Shown here in pieces: positions 13,739 to 22,874 of a stretch of 23,473 nucleotides of DNA. Source of the DNA: Flavobacteriaceae bacterium UBA2540 (GTDB lineage Bacteria; Bacteroidota; Bacteroidia; Flavobacteriales; Flavobacteriaceae). The stretch lies in the NCBI GenBank assembly GCA_002340765.1, contig DDMS01000036.1:27829-51301 (forward strand). The letters run 5' to 3'. The notes under the pieces are model-generated. The model saw nothing but the letters and a program-made list of their open reading frames with translations, was not told the DNA's origin and searched no databases. Both the position numbers and the translations under genes were made by a program. Position 1 is the stretch's first letter. Every line of letters begins with the position of its first letter.

Positions 13739-16489
13739 ATGAAAAAAATTTTAATAATCACCATTTTTATGGTGACTTGGATTACATCTGCCCAAACAAA
13801 ATTGACAGGCGTTGTAAAAGATTCTATTGGAGTTCCTTTAGAAATGGCAAATGTGATTGCTATCGACAACAATACAAAAGCAATTGCCTCTTATGGTTTT
13901 TCTGATGCCAAAGGTTTTTTTAGACTTGATCTGAAAAACAACACTTCTTATAATGTGAAAATTAGTTATGTAGGATTCAAAGAAATTTCTACGAATATCA
14001 AAACTAACAATGTTGATATTGTAAAAAACTTCACCATGAAAGAGGATAATATGTTGGATGGCATAAACATTGTCTCGAAAATGCCTGTTACCGTAAGTGG
14101 AGATACTATTTCATACAATGCGGATTCTTTTAAAAACGGAACAGAACGAAAACTAGAAGATGTACTTAAAAAATTACCTGGCGTTGAAGTAAATGCTGCT
14201 GGACAAATTGAAGTTGAGGGTAAAGTTGTTGAAAAAATTACTATTGATGGTAAAGATTTTTTCAGTGGTGATACCAAATTGGCAACCAAAAATATTCCTT
14301 CAAATGCGATTGATAAAATCCAAGTGCTAAGAAATTTTTCAGATGTAGGGCAATTGAGTGGCGTTCAAAATAATGAAGACAGAGTTGCTATAAACATCAA
14401 ATTAAAAGAAGGGAAAAAGAATTTTTGGTTTGGTGATGTGACTGCTGGATCAGGAGATGCTCCTAATGAAACTTTGTATCTTTTTCAACCAAAATTATTT
14501 TATTACTCACCAAAATACACTTTGAATGTTATTGGAGATATCAATAATATTGGGGAAGTTGTTTTAGATAGAGGAGATTTAAGAAGTTTTGGCGCTAATT
14601 TTCAAAGTCAAAGTCCTTCAAACGGAACAAACATCAATATTGCAGATGCAGGAATTGGTTTTTTAACAGCAAATGCAAGAAATGCAAATAAAATTGAAAC
14701 CAAATTGTCAGCTTTCAATTTCAGTTATTCACCTAATAAAAAACTGAGTTTAGGCGGATTTTTAATTTTTTCGAGCAATACCAATGGTCAAAGAAATATC
14801 AATACTATTGATTATGTTGACCCAAATACTCCTGATGATGTAGTTGATAATACCACCAATCAAACCAGTAATACTGGCTTATTTAGATTTACGTCTATCT
14901 ACAAAAAAGACATCAATAACCAAATGAATTATAATATTGCTGGTCGTTTTTCAAATGAATTTAGAACGGATAATGTAATTTCACAAGTATTAAGTGATAT
15001 TACTGAAAGAGAAAATGCCACTCCTTTTACCATCAATCAAGATTTAAGTTATTTTTTCACAGCAAGCGAAAAAAGTATTTTTGCGTTAGAAGTAAAGCAT
15101 TTATTACAAGATGAAGATCCATTTTATATTGCTTCTTTAGAAAATAATCCAAACAATAATGACGATGCAAACAATGATGGTTTTGATGATGCTGCTGAAA
15201 CGTTAGGATTGGATAGAAGCAACCAATTTTACAATTTAGAACAAGACAGACGTGTGAAAACCAATCAAATGGATGCAAAATTAGATTATTACTATATTTT
15301 AAATTCGGTAAGTAATTTGAATTTTGTAGCTGGAACTATTTTGAGTAATCAAAATTACGATTCACGTTTTTTCCAAATATTAGATAATGGTACTGAGGAA
15401 ACACCAAAACCTACAATTCAAGATGTTGTAGATCCTCAAACAACCAATGACACTGAATACAAATTTGCTGACATTTATGCGGGAGTGAGGTATCGTTTGA
15501 AAAAAGGAATTTTTACTTTTACTCCTGGTTTTACGGTACATTCATATAATTCTCAAAACACACAATATGGAACTGAATATTTCCAAGATAAATTTTTCAA
15601 AGTACTGCCAGAATTTAATGTTGTTGCGCAGTTTAAAAGAAGTGAAAGTTTAAATTTTACATACAGACAACAAGTTAATTTTACTGATGTTAACCAAATA
15701 GCAAGAGGACTTGTTGCACAAAGGTACAATTCATTCTTTTCAGGAAATGATGAATTAATAAATGCTAGTTTTCATAATGTTACTTTGAATTATAGAAGTT
15801 TTAACTTATTTAATAATAGTAATGTATTTGCAAGGCTAATTTATACAAAATCAATAAATCAAGTAAACAGCAATACCATTTTTGAACCAGGTTCTGTAGT
15901 CTTTAATAGTACCTCAATCAACTCACCTTTGGATAATGAAAACTTTATTGCCTCAGGAGGTATGAGCAAAACAATCAAAAAAATTACTGGAAGATTAGGA
16001 GGTAATTTCAATTACAACAAAAGTTATCAATTCATCAATTCTCTAGAAAATACGAATGAAAATATCTCAAGAGGATTCAATACAAGAATTGGTACTAATT
16101 TTACGAAAGCACCTAATGTTAATTTGAGTTATAACTTGACTTTTACAGACCAAAAAAATAGTGCAAGAAATGCTGATATTAAAACTATCAGACATATTCC
16201 ATCTATTGATTTTGACGCATATATATGGAATTCTTTAACTGTAAAATCTGATTTTTCTTATAACGAAACAAGACAAGAAGGAAATGTTATAAATTCATTC
16301 AAAATATGGAATGCTTACTTTGCCTATAGAAAAGACAAAGATGCAAAATGGGAATATGAATTGGTTGGGAGCAACTTATTAGCAACTGGCTCAAGCGTAA
16401 ACGTTAATCAAAATATAATTTCGTTCAGTATCAATGAACGTTTTATTCTTCCAAGATTTGTAAGTCTAAGAGTGCGTTATCAACTATAA
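13739..16489 (+). CDS. TonB-receptor-like outer-membrane barrel linked to GLPGLI proteins
   Basis: A 916-residue outer-membrane protein. Signal peptide ILIITIFMVTWITSAQ (4-19) is followed by a carboxypeptidase-regulatory-like domain LTGVVKDSIGVPLEMANVIA (22-41) to about 105. A plug-like domain (KLEDVLKKLPGVEVNAAGQIEVEG, KITIDGKDFFSGDTKLATKNIPSNAIDKIQVL) spans about 120-225. A long beta-barrel ends in RFVSLRVRYQL. This is the 'outer membrane beta-barrel' subgroup related to TonB-dependent receptors. A TonB box is not obvious, so active transport is uncertain. An acidic Asn/Asp-rich loop (NNPNNNDDANNDGFDDAAE, about 470) resembles a Ca2+-binding stretch. The tight linkage to two GLPGLI genes suggests they work with it. 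Confidence 0.9.
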   Translation: MKKILIITIFMVTWITSAQTKLTGVVKDSIGVPLEMANVIAIDNNTKAIASYGFSDAKGFFRLDLKNNTSYNVKISYVGFKEISTNIKTNNVDIVKNFTMKEDNMLDGINIVSKMPVTVSGDTISYNADSFKNGTERKLEDVLKKLPGVEVNAAGQIEVEGKVVEKITIDGKDFFSGDTKLATKNIPSNAIDKIQVLRNFSDVGQLSGVQNNEDRVAINIKLKEGKKNFWFGDVTAGSGDAPNETLYLFQPKLFYYSPKYTLNVIGDINNIGEVVLDRGDLRSFGANFQSQSPSNGTNINIADAGIGFLTANARNANKIETKLSAFNFSYSPNKKLSLGGFLIFSSNTNGQRNINTIDYVDPNTPDDVVDNTTNQTSNTGLFRFTSIYKKDINNQMNYNIAGRFSNEFRTDNVISQVLSDITERENATPFTINQDLSYFFTASEKSIFALEVKHLLQDEDPFYIASLENNPNNNDDANNDGFDDAAETLGLDRSNQFYNLEQDRRVKTNQMDAKLDYYYILNSVSNLNFVAGTILSNQNYDSRFFQILDNGTEETPKPTIQDVVDPQTTNDTEYKFADIYAGVRYRLKKGIFTFTPGFTVHSYNSQNTQYGTEYFQDKFFKVLPEFNVVAQFKRSESLNFTYRQQVNFTDVNQIARGLVAQRYNSFFSGNDELINASFHNVTLNYRSFNLFNNSNVFARLIYTKSINQVNSNTIFEPGSVVFNSTSINSPLDNENFIASGGMSKTIKKITGRLGGNFNYNKSYQFINSLENTNENISRGFNTRIGTNFTKAPNVNLSYNLTFTDQKNSARNADIKTIRHIPSIDFDAYIWNSLTVKSDFSYNETRQEGNVINSFKIWNAYFAYRKDKDAKWEYELVGSNLLATGSSVNVNQNIISFSINERFILPRFVSLRVRYQL

Positions 16490-16509
16490 AATTATTTGAA
16501 TTACTTTTT

Positions 16510-16545
16510 AAAAAATGGCTCAATTTATTGAGTCATTTTTTGTTT
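16510..16545 (+). terminator. Rho-independent terminator of the GLPGLI-barrel operon
   Basis: AAAAAATGGCTCAA (16510-16523), loop TTTA, TTGAGTCATTTTTT (16528-16541): 14 base pairs including one G-U, then a T-rich tail. It separates the operon from the membrane-protein/gldA unit. Confidence 0.88.
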
Positions 16546-16565
16546 AGTTTTATTATTTTCGTGTC

Positions 16566-17357
16566 ATGAGTGTATTGGCATCAAAATCTACTTTCTATAC
16601 GACTTACAAAACATTGGGGTTGTTGTATTTATTTTTTATTGTTGGCTTGTTTTTGGACAGTTTTTATATGGTAAAAATTACTGAAAACGCCCAATTTTAT
16701 GCAAATAGTTTGATGATACTCATATTTATCATTACTTTTTTGAAAGTAAATAACCGGCTCAAAGAACAAATGTTATCAGCAGTTTTGATTGGATTTGCGG
16801 GTGAATATTTATTTTCAATACTGATGGGAATGTACACGTATAGACTCGGAAATGTTCCTCATTATATTCCATTTGGTCATGCTTTTGTGTATATCGCAGT
16901 TTTGTGTTTTTCAAAAGCGGCTTCTATCAAAATTCATCATCAATTTTTAGAGCGGTTTTTCACAATTTTTATTTTTATCTATGCTTCTGTTTTTTTGATT
17001 TTCAAGAATGATGTTTTCGGATTTGTGATGACAATTGCCACATTACTGATTTTAAGAAACAAACCAAAAGCGCGACTTTTTTATTTGACAATGTATATTT
17101 CTGTGGCAGTTTTAGAAATTGTTGGCACAACTTATCAATGTTGGTGGTGGCCAACAACAGCTTGGGATGTGATTCCTTTTTTACCTAGTCACAATCCTCC
17201 AAGTGGCATTTCTTTTTTCTATTTTTTGTTAGATTTAGGAACACTTTGGTTATATAAACAACGCCACAAATCGGCTTGGAAACGCATGAAAAGTATCCGT
17301 AATATTAGATTACAATCTTTGAACATTATTACAAAAAAAATAGGTAATTTAGCTTAA
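16566..17357 (+). CDS. Polytopic membrane protein of unknown function
   Basis: A 263-residue integral membrane protein with about eight hydrophobic segments, roughly at residues 17-34, 46-60, 70-89, 104-118, 131-147, 149-163, 171-188 and 215-230, and a basic C-terminal tail (KRMKSIRNIRLQ). Residues that look functional lie between segments: GEYLFS (79-84), RLGNVPHYIPFGHA (93-106) and TTYQCWWWPTTAWD (188-201). I do not recognise the family. The ATG follows the barrel-operon terminator by about 20 nt, and the stop is 13 nt before gldA, so it is co-transcribed with gldA. A link with gliding is possible but rests only on position. Confidence 0.85.
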   Translation: MSVLASKSTFYTTYKTLGLLYLFFIVGLFLDSFYMVKITENAQFYANSLMILIFIITFLKVNNRLKEQMLSAVLIGFAGEYLFSILMGMYTYRLGNVPHYIPFGHAFVYIAVLCFSKAASIKIHHQFLERFFTIFIFIYASVFLIFKNDVFGFVMTIATLLILRNKPKARLFYLTMYISVAVLEIVGTTYQCWWWPTTAWDVIPFLPSHNPPSGISFFYFLLDLGTLWLYKQRHKSAWKRMKSIRNIRLQSLNIITKKIGNLA

Positions 17358-17370
17358 AATATTTTAAAAA

Positions 17371-18285
17371 ATGTCAATCAAAGTTTCATCAGTTTCTAAA
17401 GTTTATGGGTCTCAAATAGCTGTAAATGATATTTCTTTTGAGGCAAAAAATGGAGAAATCATCGGATTTTTAGGTCCAAATGGCGCTGGAAAATCGACCA
17501 TGATGAAAATATTGACAGGATTTTTAAAACCAGATTCAGGAGAAGTTTTTGTAAATTACATTGATGTTTTAAAAAACCCTATTAAAGCTCAAAAAACCAT
17601 TGGGTATTTGCCTGAAAATAATGCGTTATACAAAGACATGTATGTGAGAGAATATCTCCATTTTTGTGCGTCTGTTTTTAAACTTTCAATGTTAAACAAT
17701 TTGACAGTAAAAGAACAAATTGAAATTTGTATTAAAAAAGTAGGATTGCAGTCAGAATCTCATAAAAAAATCCATCAATTATCAAAAGGATATCAGCAAA
17801 GAGTCGGAATTGCAGCTGCCATTTTGCACAATCCAACTGTTTTAATTTTAGATGAACCAACCACAGGATTAGACCCAAATCAATTAGCTGAAATTAGAAC
17901 ACTCATCAAAGAATTAGGAAAAGAAAAAACAGTATTGTTTTCAACGCACATTATGCAAGAAGTAGAAGCGGTTTGTGATCGTGTAATTATCGTCAAAAAA
18001 GGTGAAATCCTTGTCAATGAATTGCTTAAAAATCTTCAAAAAAATAGTCTACAAATTATTGAAGTAGTGTTTGATTTAAATGTTGCTAAAGAAATCATCA
18101 ATCAAATTCCGAACGTCATTTCAGCTAAAAAATCAGAAAATCAATGGCAAATCACTTTTGATACTCAAAAAGACATGCGTTCTAAAATTTTTGATTTTGC
18201 ACAAGAAAACAATCTAAAAATCCTTGAATTATCCTCAAAAAATAAGAATTTAGAAACCTTTTTTAGAGAAGTTACTGTTAATTAA
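17371..18285 (+). CDS. gldA: Gliding motility ABC transporter ATP-binding protein GldA
   Basis: A 304-residue ABC ATPase. Walker A GPNGAGKST is at 35-43, the Q-loop region is near IGYLPENNALYKDM (77-90), the signature LSKGYQQRVG at 137-146, Walker B VLILDEP at 157-163, the D-loop GLDPNQ, and the switch His193 in FSTHIMQEVEA. A C-terminal domain of about 90 residues follows, typical of GldA. In Flavobacterium johnsoniae GldA works with the membrane proteins GldF and GldG, and all three are needed for gliding. gldF and gldG are not in this window, in keeping with gldA usually standing apart. The orthology call rests on overall sequence pattern and the flavobacterial background. Confidence 0.88.
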   Translation: MSIKVSSVSKVYGSQIAVNDISFEAKNGEIIGFLGPNGAGKSTMMKILTGFLKPDSGEVFVNYIDVLKNPIKAQKTIGYLPENNALYKDMYVREYLHFCASVFKLSMLNNLTVKEQIEICIKKVGLQSESHKKIHQLSKGYQQRVGIAAAILHNPTVLILDEPTTGLDPNQLAEIRTLIKELGKEKTVLFSTHIMQEVEAVCDRVIIVKKGEILVNELLKNLQKNSLQIIEVVFDLNVAKEIINQIPNVISAKKSENQWQITFDTQKDMRSKIFDFAQENNLKILELSSKNKNLETFFREVTVN

Positions 18286-18315
18286 TTCTGCAATTTTATC
18301 AATATTTGTAAGTAA

Positions 18316-21300
18316 TTAATTCAATTTATAATTGATTTGTTGTTTTTGTAAAATTGTCAACAACGCATTAGAAATCGTAATTTTTGTATTTCTACTTGGT
18401 AAATTCACTTCAATTTTTTCATTTTCATCCCAAATTGTAAATTTCAATGAAGTTTTTCCGGGATTGTTTTTCAAGATGGTTTCTAAGTTTAAAATAGTAT
18501 CTTCTTTAATTTCTTCCAAAGGAATTTGAATCGTAAGTTTTTCACAACAGTTATCCAAAATATCCGTTAAAAGTTTGAAATCGATAAAATTAATACTTAT
18601 TTCGTCATTGTAAAAATTCTTTTTAAAAGTTGTTCTGATAAATAAGAAATTTTTCAGAGATAAAAAATGTTTGAATTTCAAATAATCTTCTTTAAAAATC
18701 CGGAACTCATAACTTTCATTATAATCTTCCAAAATAAAAGAAGCCCAGGGATTTCCAGTTTTTGCAACTCGATGTTGAACATCTGTAATGATTCCTGCAA
18801 AAGAGATATTTTTCCCAGTATGCGTTTTTAAATCTTCCTTAAAAATTGACAAGTTGGTATTGCAAAAAACGAGTTCATTTTTGAAGTCATCCAGAGGATG
18901 TGCAGAAATATAAATTCCAATGACTTCTTTCTCTTGAGACAACAATTCCATGGTTCCCCAAGTTTCACAATTCGGAATTTCAGGTTCTGCAAACTGAATT
19001 GTTGAGGTTTCTCCAAACAAAGAAACTTGCGTAGAATTTTTGTTTTCTTGAAATTTACTTCCAAATTTCATAGCCCGTTCTAAGAAGGTAATTCCTTTTT
19101 CGTCAATGGCAAAATATTGTGCTCTGTGTGTATCTGAAAAAGAATCAAAAGCGCCAGCTTTTGCTAAACTTTCAAAAGATCTTTTGTTGGCAACTCGTAA
19201 ATCTGCGCGTTTTGCAAGGTCAAAAATGGATGAATAATTTCCGTTTTCTTTTCGTTCATCAATAATTGATTTCACGGCATGAGCGCCAACACCTTTAACT
19301 GCTGCCATTCCAAAACGAACAGCCCCTTTTTTATTTACAGAAAATTTCAAATACGATTCGTTGATATCTGGCCCCAAAACTTCTAATCCCATTCTTCTGC
19401 ATTCTTCCATGAAAAATGAAACCTGCTTAATGTCGCTCATATTATTAGAGAGTACAGAAGCCATATATTCAGCAGGATAATGCGCTTTTAAATAGGCAGT
19501 TTGATACGCAATCATAGCATAGCAAGTAGAGTGACTTTTGTTGAAGGCATACATTGCAAATGCTTCCCAATCTTTCCAAATTTTTTCTAATTTGATTGCG
19601 TCATGTCCATTTTCTGAAGCTTGTTCTATGAATTTTGGTTTCATTTTATCCAAAACAGAAACTTGTTTTTTTCCCATGGCTTTTCTCAAAACGTCAGCTT
19701 CCCCTTTTGAAAAGTTGGCTAATTTTTGCGATAACAGCATTACTTGCTCTTGATAAACAGTAATTCCGTAGGTTTCAGCCAAATATTCTTCCATAGCTGG
19801 CAGGTCATATTCAATAACTTCAGTTCCGTGTTTTCGATGAATAAAAGAAGGAATATACTCCATTGGTCCTGGTCTATACAACGCATTCATTGCAATTAAA
19901 TCTCCAAATACAGTGGGTTTTAGAGCACGCATGTGTTTTTGCATTCCAAGAGATTCGTACTGAAAAATACCAATAGTTTCACCTTTTTGAAATAACTCGT
20001 AGGTTTTTTCATCATCTAAAGGAAAATTCTCAGGATCCAATTCTACAGCATGTCTGGCTTTTACAATTTTGACCGTATCTTTGATTAAAGTCAGCGTTTT
20101 TAATCCTAAGAAATCCATTTTCAACAAACCTGCAGATTCCACAACAGAGTTGTCAAATTGCGTAACATACATGTCAGAATCTTTTGCTAAAGTCACAGGA
20201 ACATAATTGGTAATATCTCCTGGAGTGATAATTACGCCACAAGCATGTGTGCCAGTATTTCTCATAGAACCCTCTAAAATACAGGCTTTATTAACAGTTT
20301 CGGAAGCAAGATTATTTCCTTTTGAAAGCAGCACCAACTCTTCAATCATGAGTTTGTCTTCAGCACGAAGACCATCAATTTTTGCTTTATTTTTTTCATC
20401 ATCACTAAAAATATGTTGAAGTTTGATGATATTTGGAATCAATTTCGCAATTCTGTCAGCTTCAAAAAGTGGTAAATCTAGCACTCTAGCAGTATCTCTG
20501 ATAGATGATTTTGCAGCCATTGTCCCATAAGTGATAATTTGCGCAACCTGATTCGCGCCATATTTTTTAATCACATAATCTAGCACTTTACTTCGGCCTT
20601 CGTCATCAAAATCGATATCAATATCTGGCATGGAAACACGCTCAGGATTTAAGAAACGCTCAAAAAGTAAATCGTATTTTATAGGATCAATATTCGTAAT
20701 CCACAAGCAATATGCGACTACAGAACCAGCTGCTGAACCACGACCAGGTCCAACAGCAACATCCATATTTCTTGCTTCTCGTATAAAATCTTCCACAATC
20801 AAAAAATAACCTGGATAACCAGTTTTTTTGATAACTTCTAATTCAAAATCGATTCGTTCAATGATTGATTCAGAAAGTTCTCCGTATCTTTTTTTTGCAC
20901 CTTGATATGTCAAATGGCGCAAATAATTATTTTCACCTCTTTTTCCTGCATCAATAGCATCTTCAGATGATTGAAACTCTTTTGGAATATCAAAAGCAGG
21001 TAATAAAACTTCTCTAGCCAATGAGAAAATTTCGACTTTATCAACAATTTCTTGCACATTACTAATCGCTTCAGGAATGTCTGCGAAGATTTTTTTCATA
21101 TCATTGGTTGATTTGAAATAATATTCTTCATTGGGCAATCCATATCTATAGCCACGACCTTTTCCAATAGGGGTTGTCTGTTTTTCGCCATCTTTTACAC
21201 ACAATAAAATATCGTGTGCATTTGCATCTTTTTTGTCTAAATAAAATGTGTTATTGGTTGCAACAACTTTGACATTGTGGTTTTTGGAAAATTTCAATAA

Positions 21301-22641
21301 CGTTTCATTTACAATCGTTTCATCTTGCTGATTGTGACGCATAATTTCCAAATAAAAATCCTCTTGAAATTCTTGTTTCCACCAAAGCAAGGCTTTCTCT
21401 GCTTGATTTTCTCCAAGATTTAGGATTTTATTTGGGATTTCTCCATACAAATTTCCTGATAAAACAATGATGTCTTCTTTATATTTTTTGACAACTTCTC
21501 TGTCAATTCTTGGCACATAATAAAATCCATCAATAAAAGCAATCGACGACATTTTCGCCAAATTGTGGTAGCCATTTTTGTTTTTTGCTAATAAAACAAC
21601 TTGAAATCCATTGTCCTTGATAGATTTATTTTTGTGGTCTTCACAGATATTAAATTCACAACCAATAATTGGTTTTATTTGGTGTTTGGCTATTTTGTTG
21701 TGATTTAAAATCGTATTTACAAAATGAAAAGCGGCCATCATATTTCCAGTATCTGTCATTGCAACAGCTGGCATTTTATCTTGAGCTGCAGCTTGCACTA
21801 AAGCGTCAATTTGAATGGTAGATTGCAACACCGAAAATTGAGTGTGGTTGTGCAAATGTGAAAAAGCAGTGTCTTTTAGTTCCGATAAACCTTCAGAATT
21901 TGTTTTGGAGGTGATGTCGTCTTTTAGATTTTCGAGACGTTTTCGAATTTTTTCAGTTTCTTTTTTTAGATTAACGTGCTTAATTCCAATTACTTGAATT
22001 TGAGATGGATTAGCTTCTTTGAAGTTTTTAAAATAGGTTTCGTCTTTTTTTAATTCCTCTTTCGTGAATTCTTTAAAACGAATTAATTCTAAAAAACATC
22101 GCGTTGTTGCCTCAACATCTGCAGTTGCATTATGAGCTTCTTCAAAATCAACATTAAAAAGATGTTTATGAAGTTCGGTTAATGTTGGCAATTTAAATTT
22201 TCCACCACGACCACCAGGAAGTTTGCAAAGTGAAGCTGTTTTTTCGGTACAAGTATCTAAAACAGGAAGTTTTGTCAAGTTGTTTTCAATGCCTAATCTA
22301 TGAAATTCGCAGCCAATAATATTGATGTCAAAACCTACATTTTGACCTACTAAAAAGGTCGTTTTTTGAAGCGCTTCGTTGAATAAAATCAATCCATCTT
22401 GTAAAGAAATTCCTTGTTCGTGTGCTAATTCAGTTGAAATTCCATGAATTCTTTCAGCATCAAATGGAATATTAAATCCGTCAGGTTTTATTAAAAAATC
22501 TCTGCGAGAAATCAAGTTTCCAAAATCGTCATGCAATTGCCAAGCAATTTGAATACACCTAGGCCAATTGTCAGTATCCGTAATTGGTGCGTTCCAACTT
22601 TTTGGTAATCCTGTAGTTTCGGTGTCAAAAATTAAATACAT
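18316..22641 (-). CDS. dnaE: DNA polymerase III alpha subunit with fused N-terminal 3'-5' exonuclease
   Basis: The replicative polymerase, about 1441 residues from the chosen start. Domains in order: DEDDh exonuclease (FDTETTG at the N-terminus, VGQNVGFDINI, EEAHNATADVEATTR); PHP domain (HLHNHTQFSVL, about residue 260); palm/fingers with the catalytic PDIDIDFDDEGR about residue 670; SHSTCYAMIAYQTAYLKAHYPAEYMA; a helix-hairpin-helix stretch (VKGVGAHAVKSI); and an OB fold (ISFAGIITDVQHRVAKTGNPWASFILED, about residue 1280). ATG at 22641 is preferred to ATG at 22695 because it begins MYLIFDTETTG like homologues; the upstream 18 codons look non-conserved. N-terminal proofreading fusion is usual in Bacteroidota. 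In the PHP domain the TDHGN motif reads TDTGN. Confidence 0.95.
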   Translation of the reverse strand: MYLIFDTETTGLPKSWNAPITDTDNWPRCIQIAWQLHDDFGNLISRRDFLIKPDGFNIPFDAERIHGISTELAHEQGISLQDGLILFNEALQKTTFLVGQNVGFDINIIGCEFHRLGIENNLTKLPVLDTCTEKTASLCKLPGGRGGKFKLPTLTELHKHLFNVDFEEAHNATADVEATTRCFLELIRFKEFTKEELKKDETYFKNFKEANPSQIQVIGIKHVNLKKETEKIRKRLENLKDDITSKTNSEGLSELKDTAFSHLHNHTQFSVLQSTIQIDALVQAAAQDKMPAVAMTDTGNMMAAFHFVNTILNHNKIAKHQIKPIIGCEFNICEDHKNKSIKDNGFQVVLLAKNKNGYHNLAKMSSIAFIDGFYYVPRIDREVVKKYKEDIIVLSGNLYGEIPNKILNLGENQAEKALLWWKQEFQEDFYLEIMRHNQQDETIVNETLLKFSKNHNVKVVATNNTFYLDKKDANAHDILLCVKDGEKQTTPIGKGRGYRYGLPNEEYYFKSTNDMKKIFADIPEAISNVQEIVDKVEIFSLAREVLLPAFDIPKEFQSSEDAIDAGKRGENNYLRHLTYQGAKKRYGELSESIIERIDFELEVIKKTGYPGYFLIVEDFIREARNMDVAVGPGRGSAAGSVVAYCLWITNIDPIKYDLLFERFLNPERVSMPDIDIDFDDEGRSKVLDYVIKKYGANQVAQIITYGTMAAKSSIRDTARVLDLPLFEADRIAKLIPNIIKLQHIFSDDEKNKAKIDGLRAEDKLMIEELVLLSKGNNLASETVNKACILEGSMRNTGTHACGVIITPGDITNYVPVTLAKDSDMYVTQFDNSVVESAGLLKMDFLGLKTLTLIKDTVKIVKARHAVELDPENFPLDDEKTYELFQKGETIGIFQYESLGMQKHMRALKPTVFGDLIAMNALYRPGPMEYIPSFIHRKHGTEVIEYDLPAMEEYLAETYGITVYQEQVMLLSQKLANFSKGEADVLRKAMGKKQVSVLDKMKPKFIEQASENGHDAIKLEKIWKDWEAFAMYAFNKSHSTCYAMIAYQTAYLKAHYPAEYMASVLSNNMSDIKQVSFFMEECRRMGLEVLGPDINESYLKFSVNKKGAVRFGMAAVKGVGAHAVKSIIDERKENGNYSSIFDLAKRADLRVANKRSFESLAKAGAFDSFSDTHRAQYFAIDEKGITFLERAMKFGSKFQENKNSTQVSLFGETSTIQFAEPEIPNCETWGTMELLSQEKEVIGIYISAHPLDDFKNELVFCNTNLSIFKEDLKTHTGKNISFAGIITDVQHRVAKTGNPWASFILEDYNESYEFRIFKEDYLKFKHFLSLKNFLFIRTTFKKNFYNDEISINFIDFKLLTDILDNCCEKLTIQIPLEEIKEDTILNLETILKNNPGKTSLKFTIWDENEKIEVNLPSRNTKITISNALLTILQKQQINYKLN

Positions 22642-22774
22642 AAATGGGTTTTTATTCGGAAAATTTCGAGCTTTAAAAATACAAAAATCAATCAACTAAA
22701 TGGAGTTGTTTTCATATGTGATTTATTAACATTTTTTTGATTTTTACACTTGTTTTTAATTGCTTGATTTTAAG

Positions 22775-22804
22775 TTGATAGAATTAAAAATAATTGTATA
22801 TTTG
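22775..22804 (+). promoter_or_regulatory. Bacteroidota-type promoter of rpsP
   Basis: TTG (22775-22777), 19 nt, TATATTTG (22797-22804) matches TTG-N19-TAnnTTTG. The start site would fall about 22811, leaving a 5' leader of about 65 nt with two short inverted repeats (TTGGT/ACCAA and AAGGT/ACCTT, around 22824-22859) that could fold. Confidence 0.65.
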
Positions 22805-22874
22805 CGCCCACTTATCACGAGTTGGTAAAAATTATTAATAACCAAGGTCGAGAACCTTAAAAAATTAACAAATT

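Noticed and set aside
13966..14289. 107-codon open frame on the minus strand inside the barrel gene
   Set aside because: It lies fully within a strongly supported gene on the other strand, and its translation looks like antisense of that gene with no domain.
22642..22695. Upstream ATG start of dnaE (adds 18 residues)
   Set aside because: The added residues are not like the family, and the exonuclease domain begins right at the internal ATG (MYLIFDTETTG).
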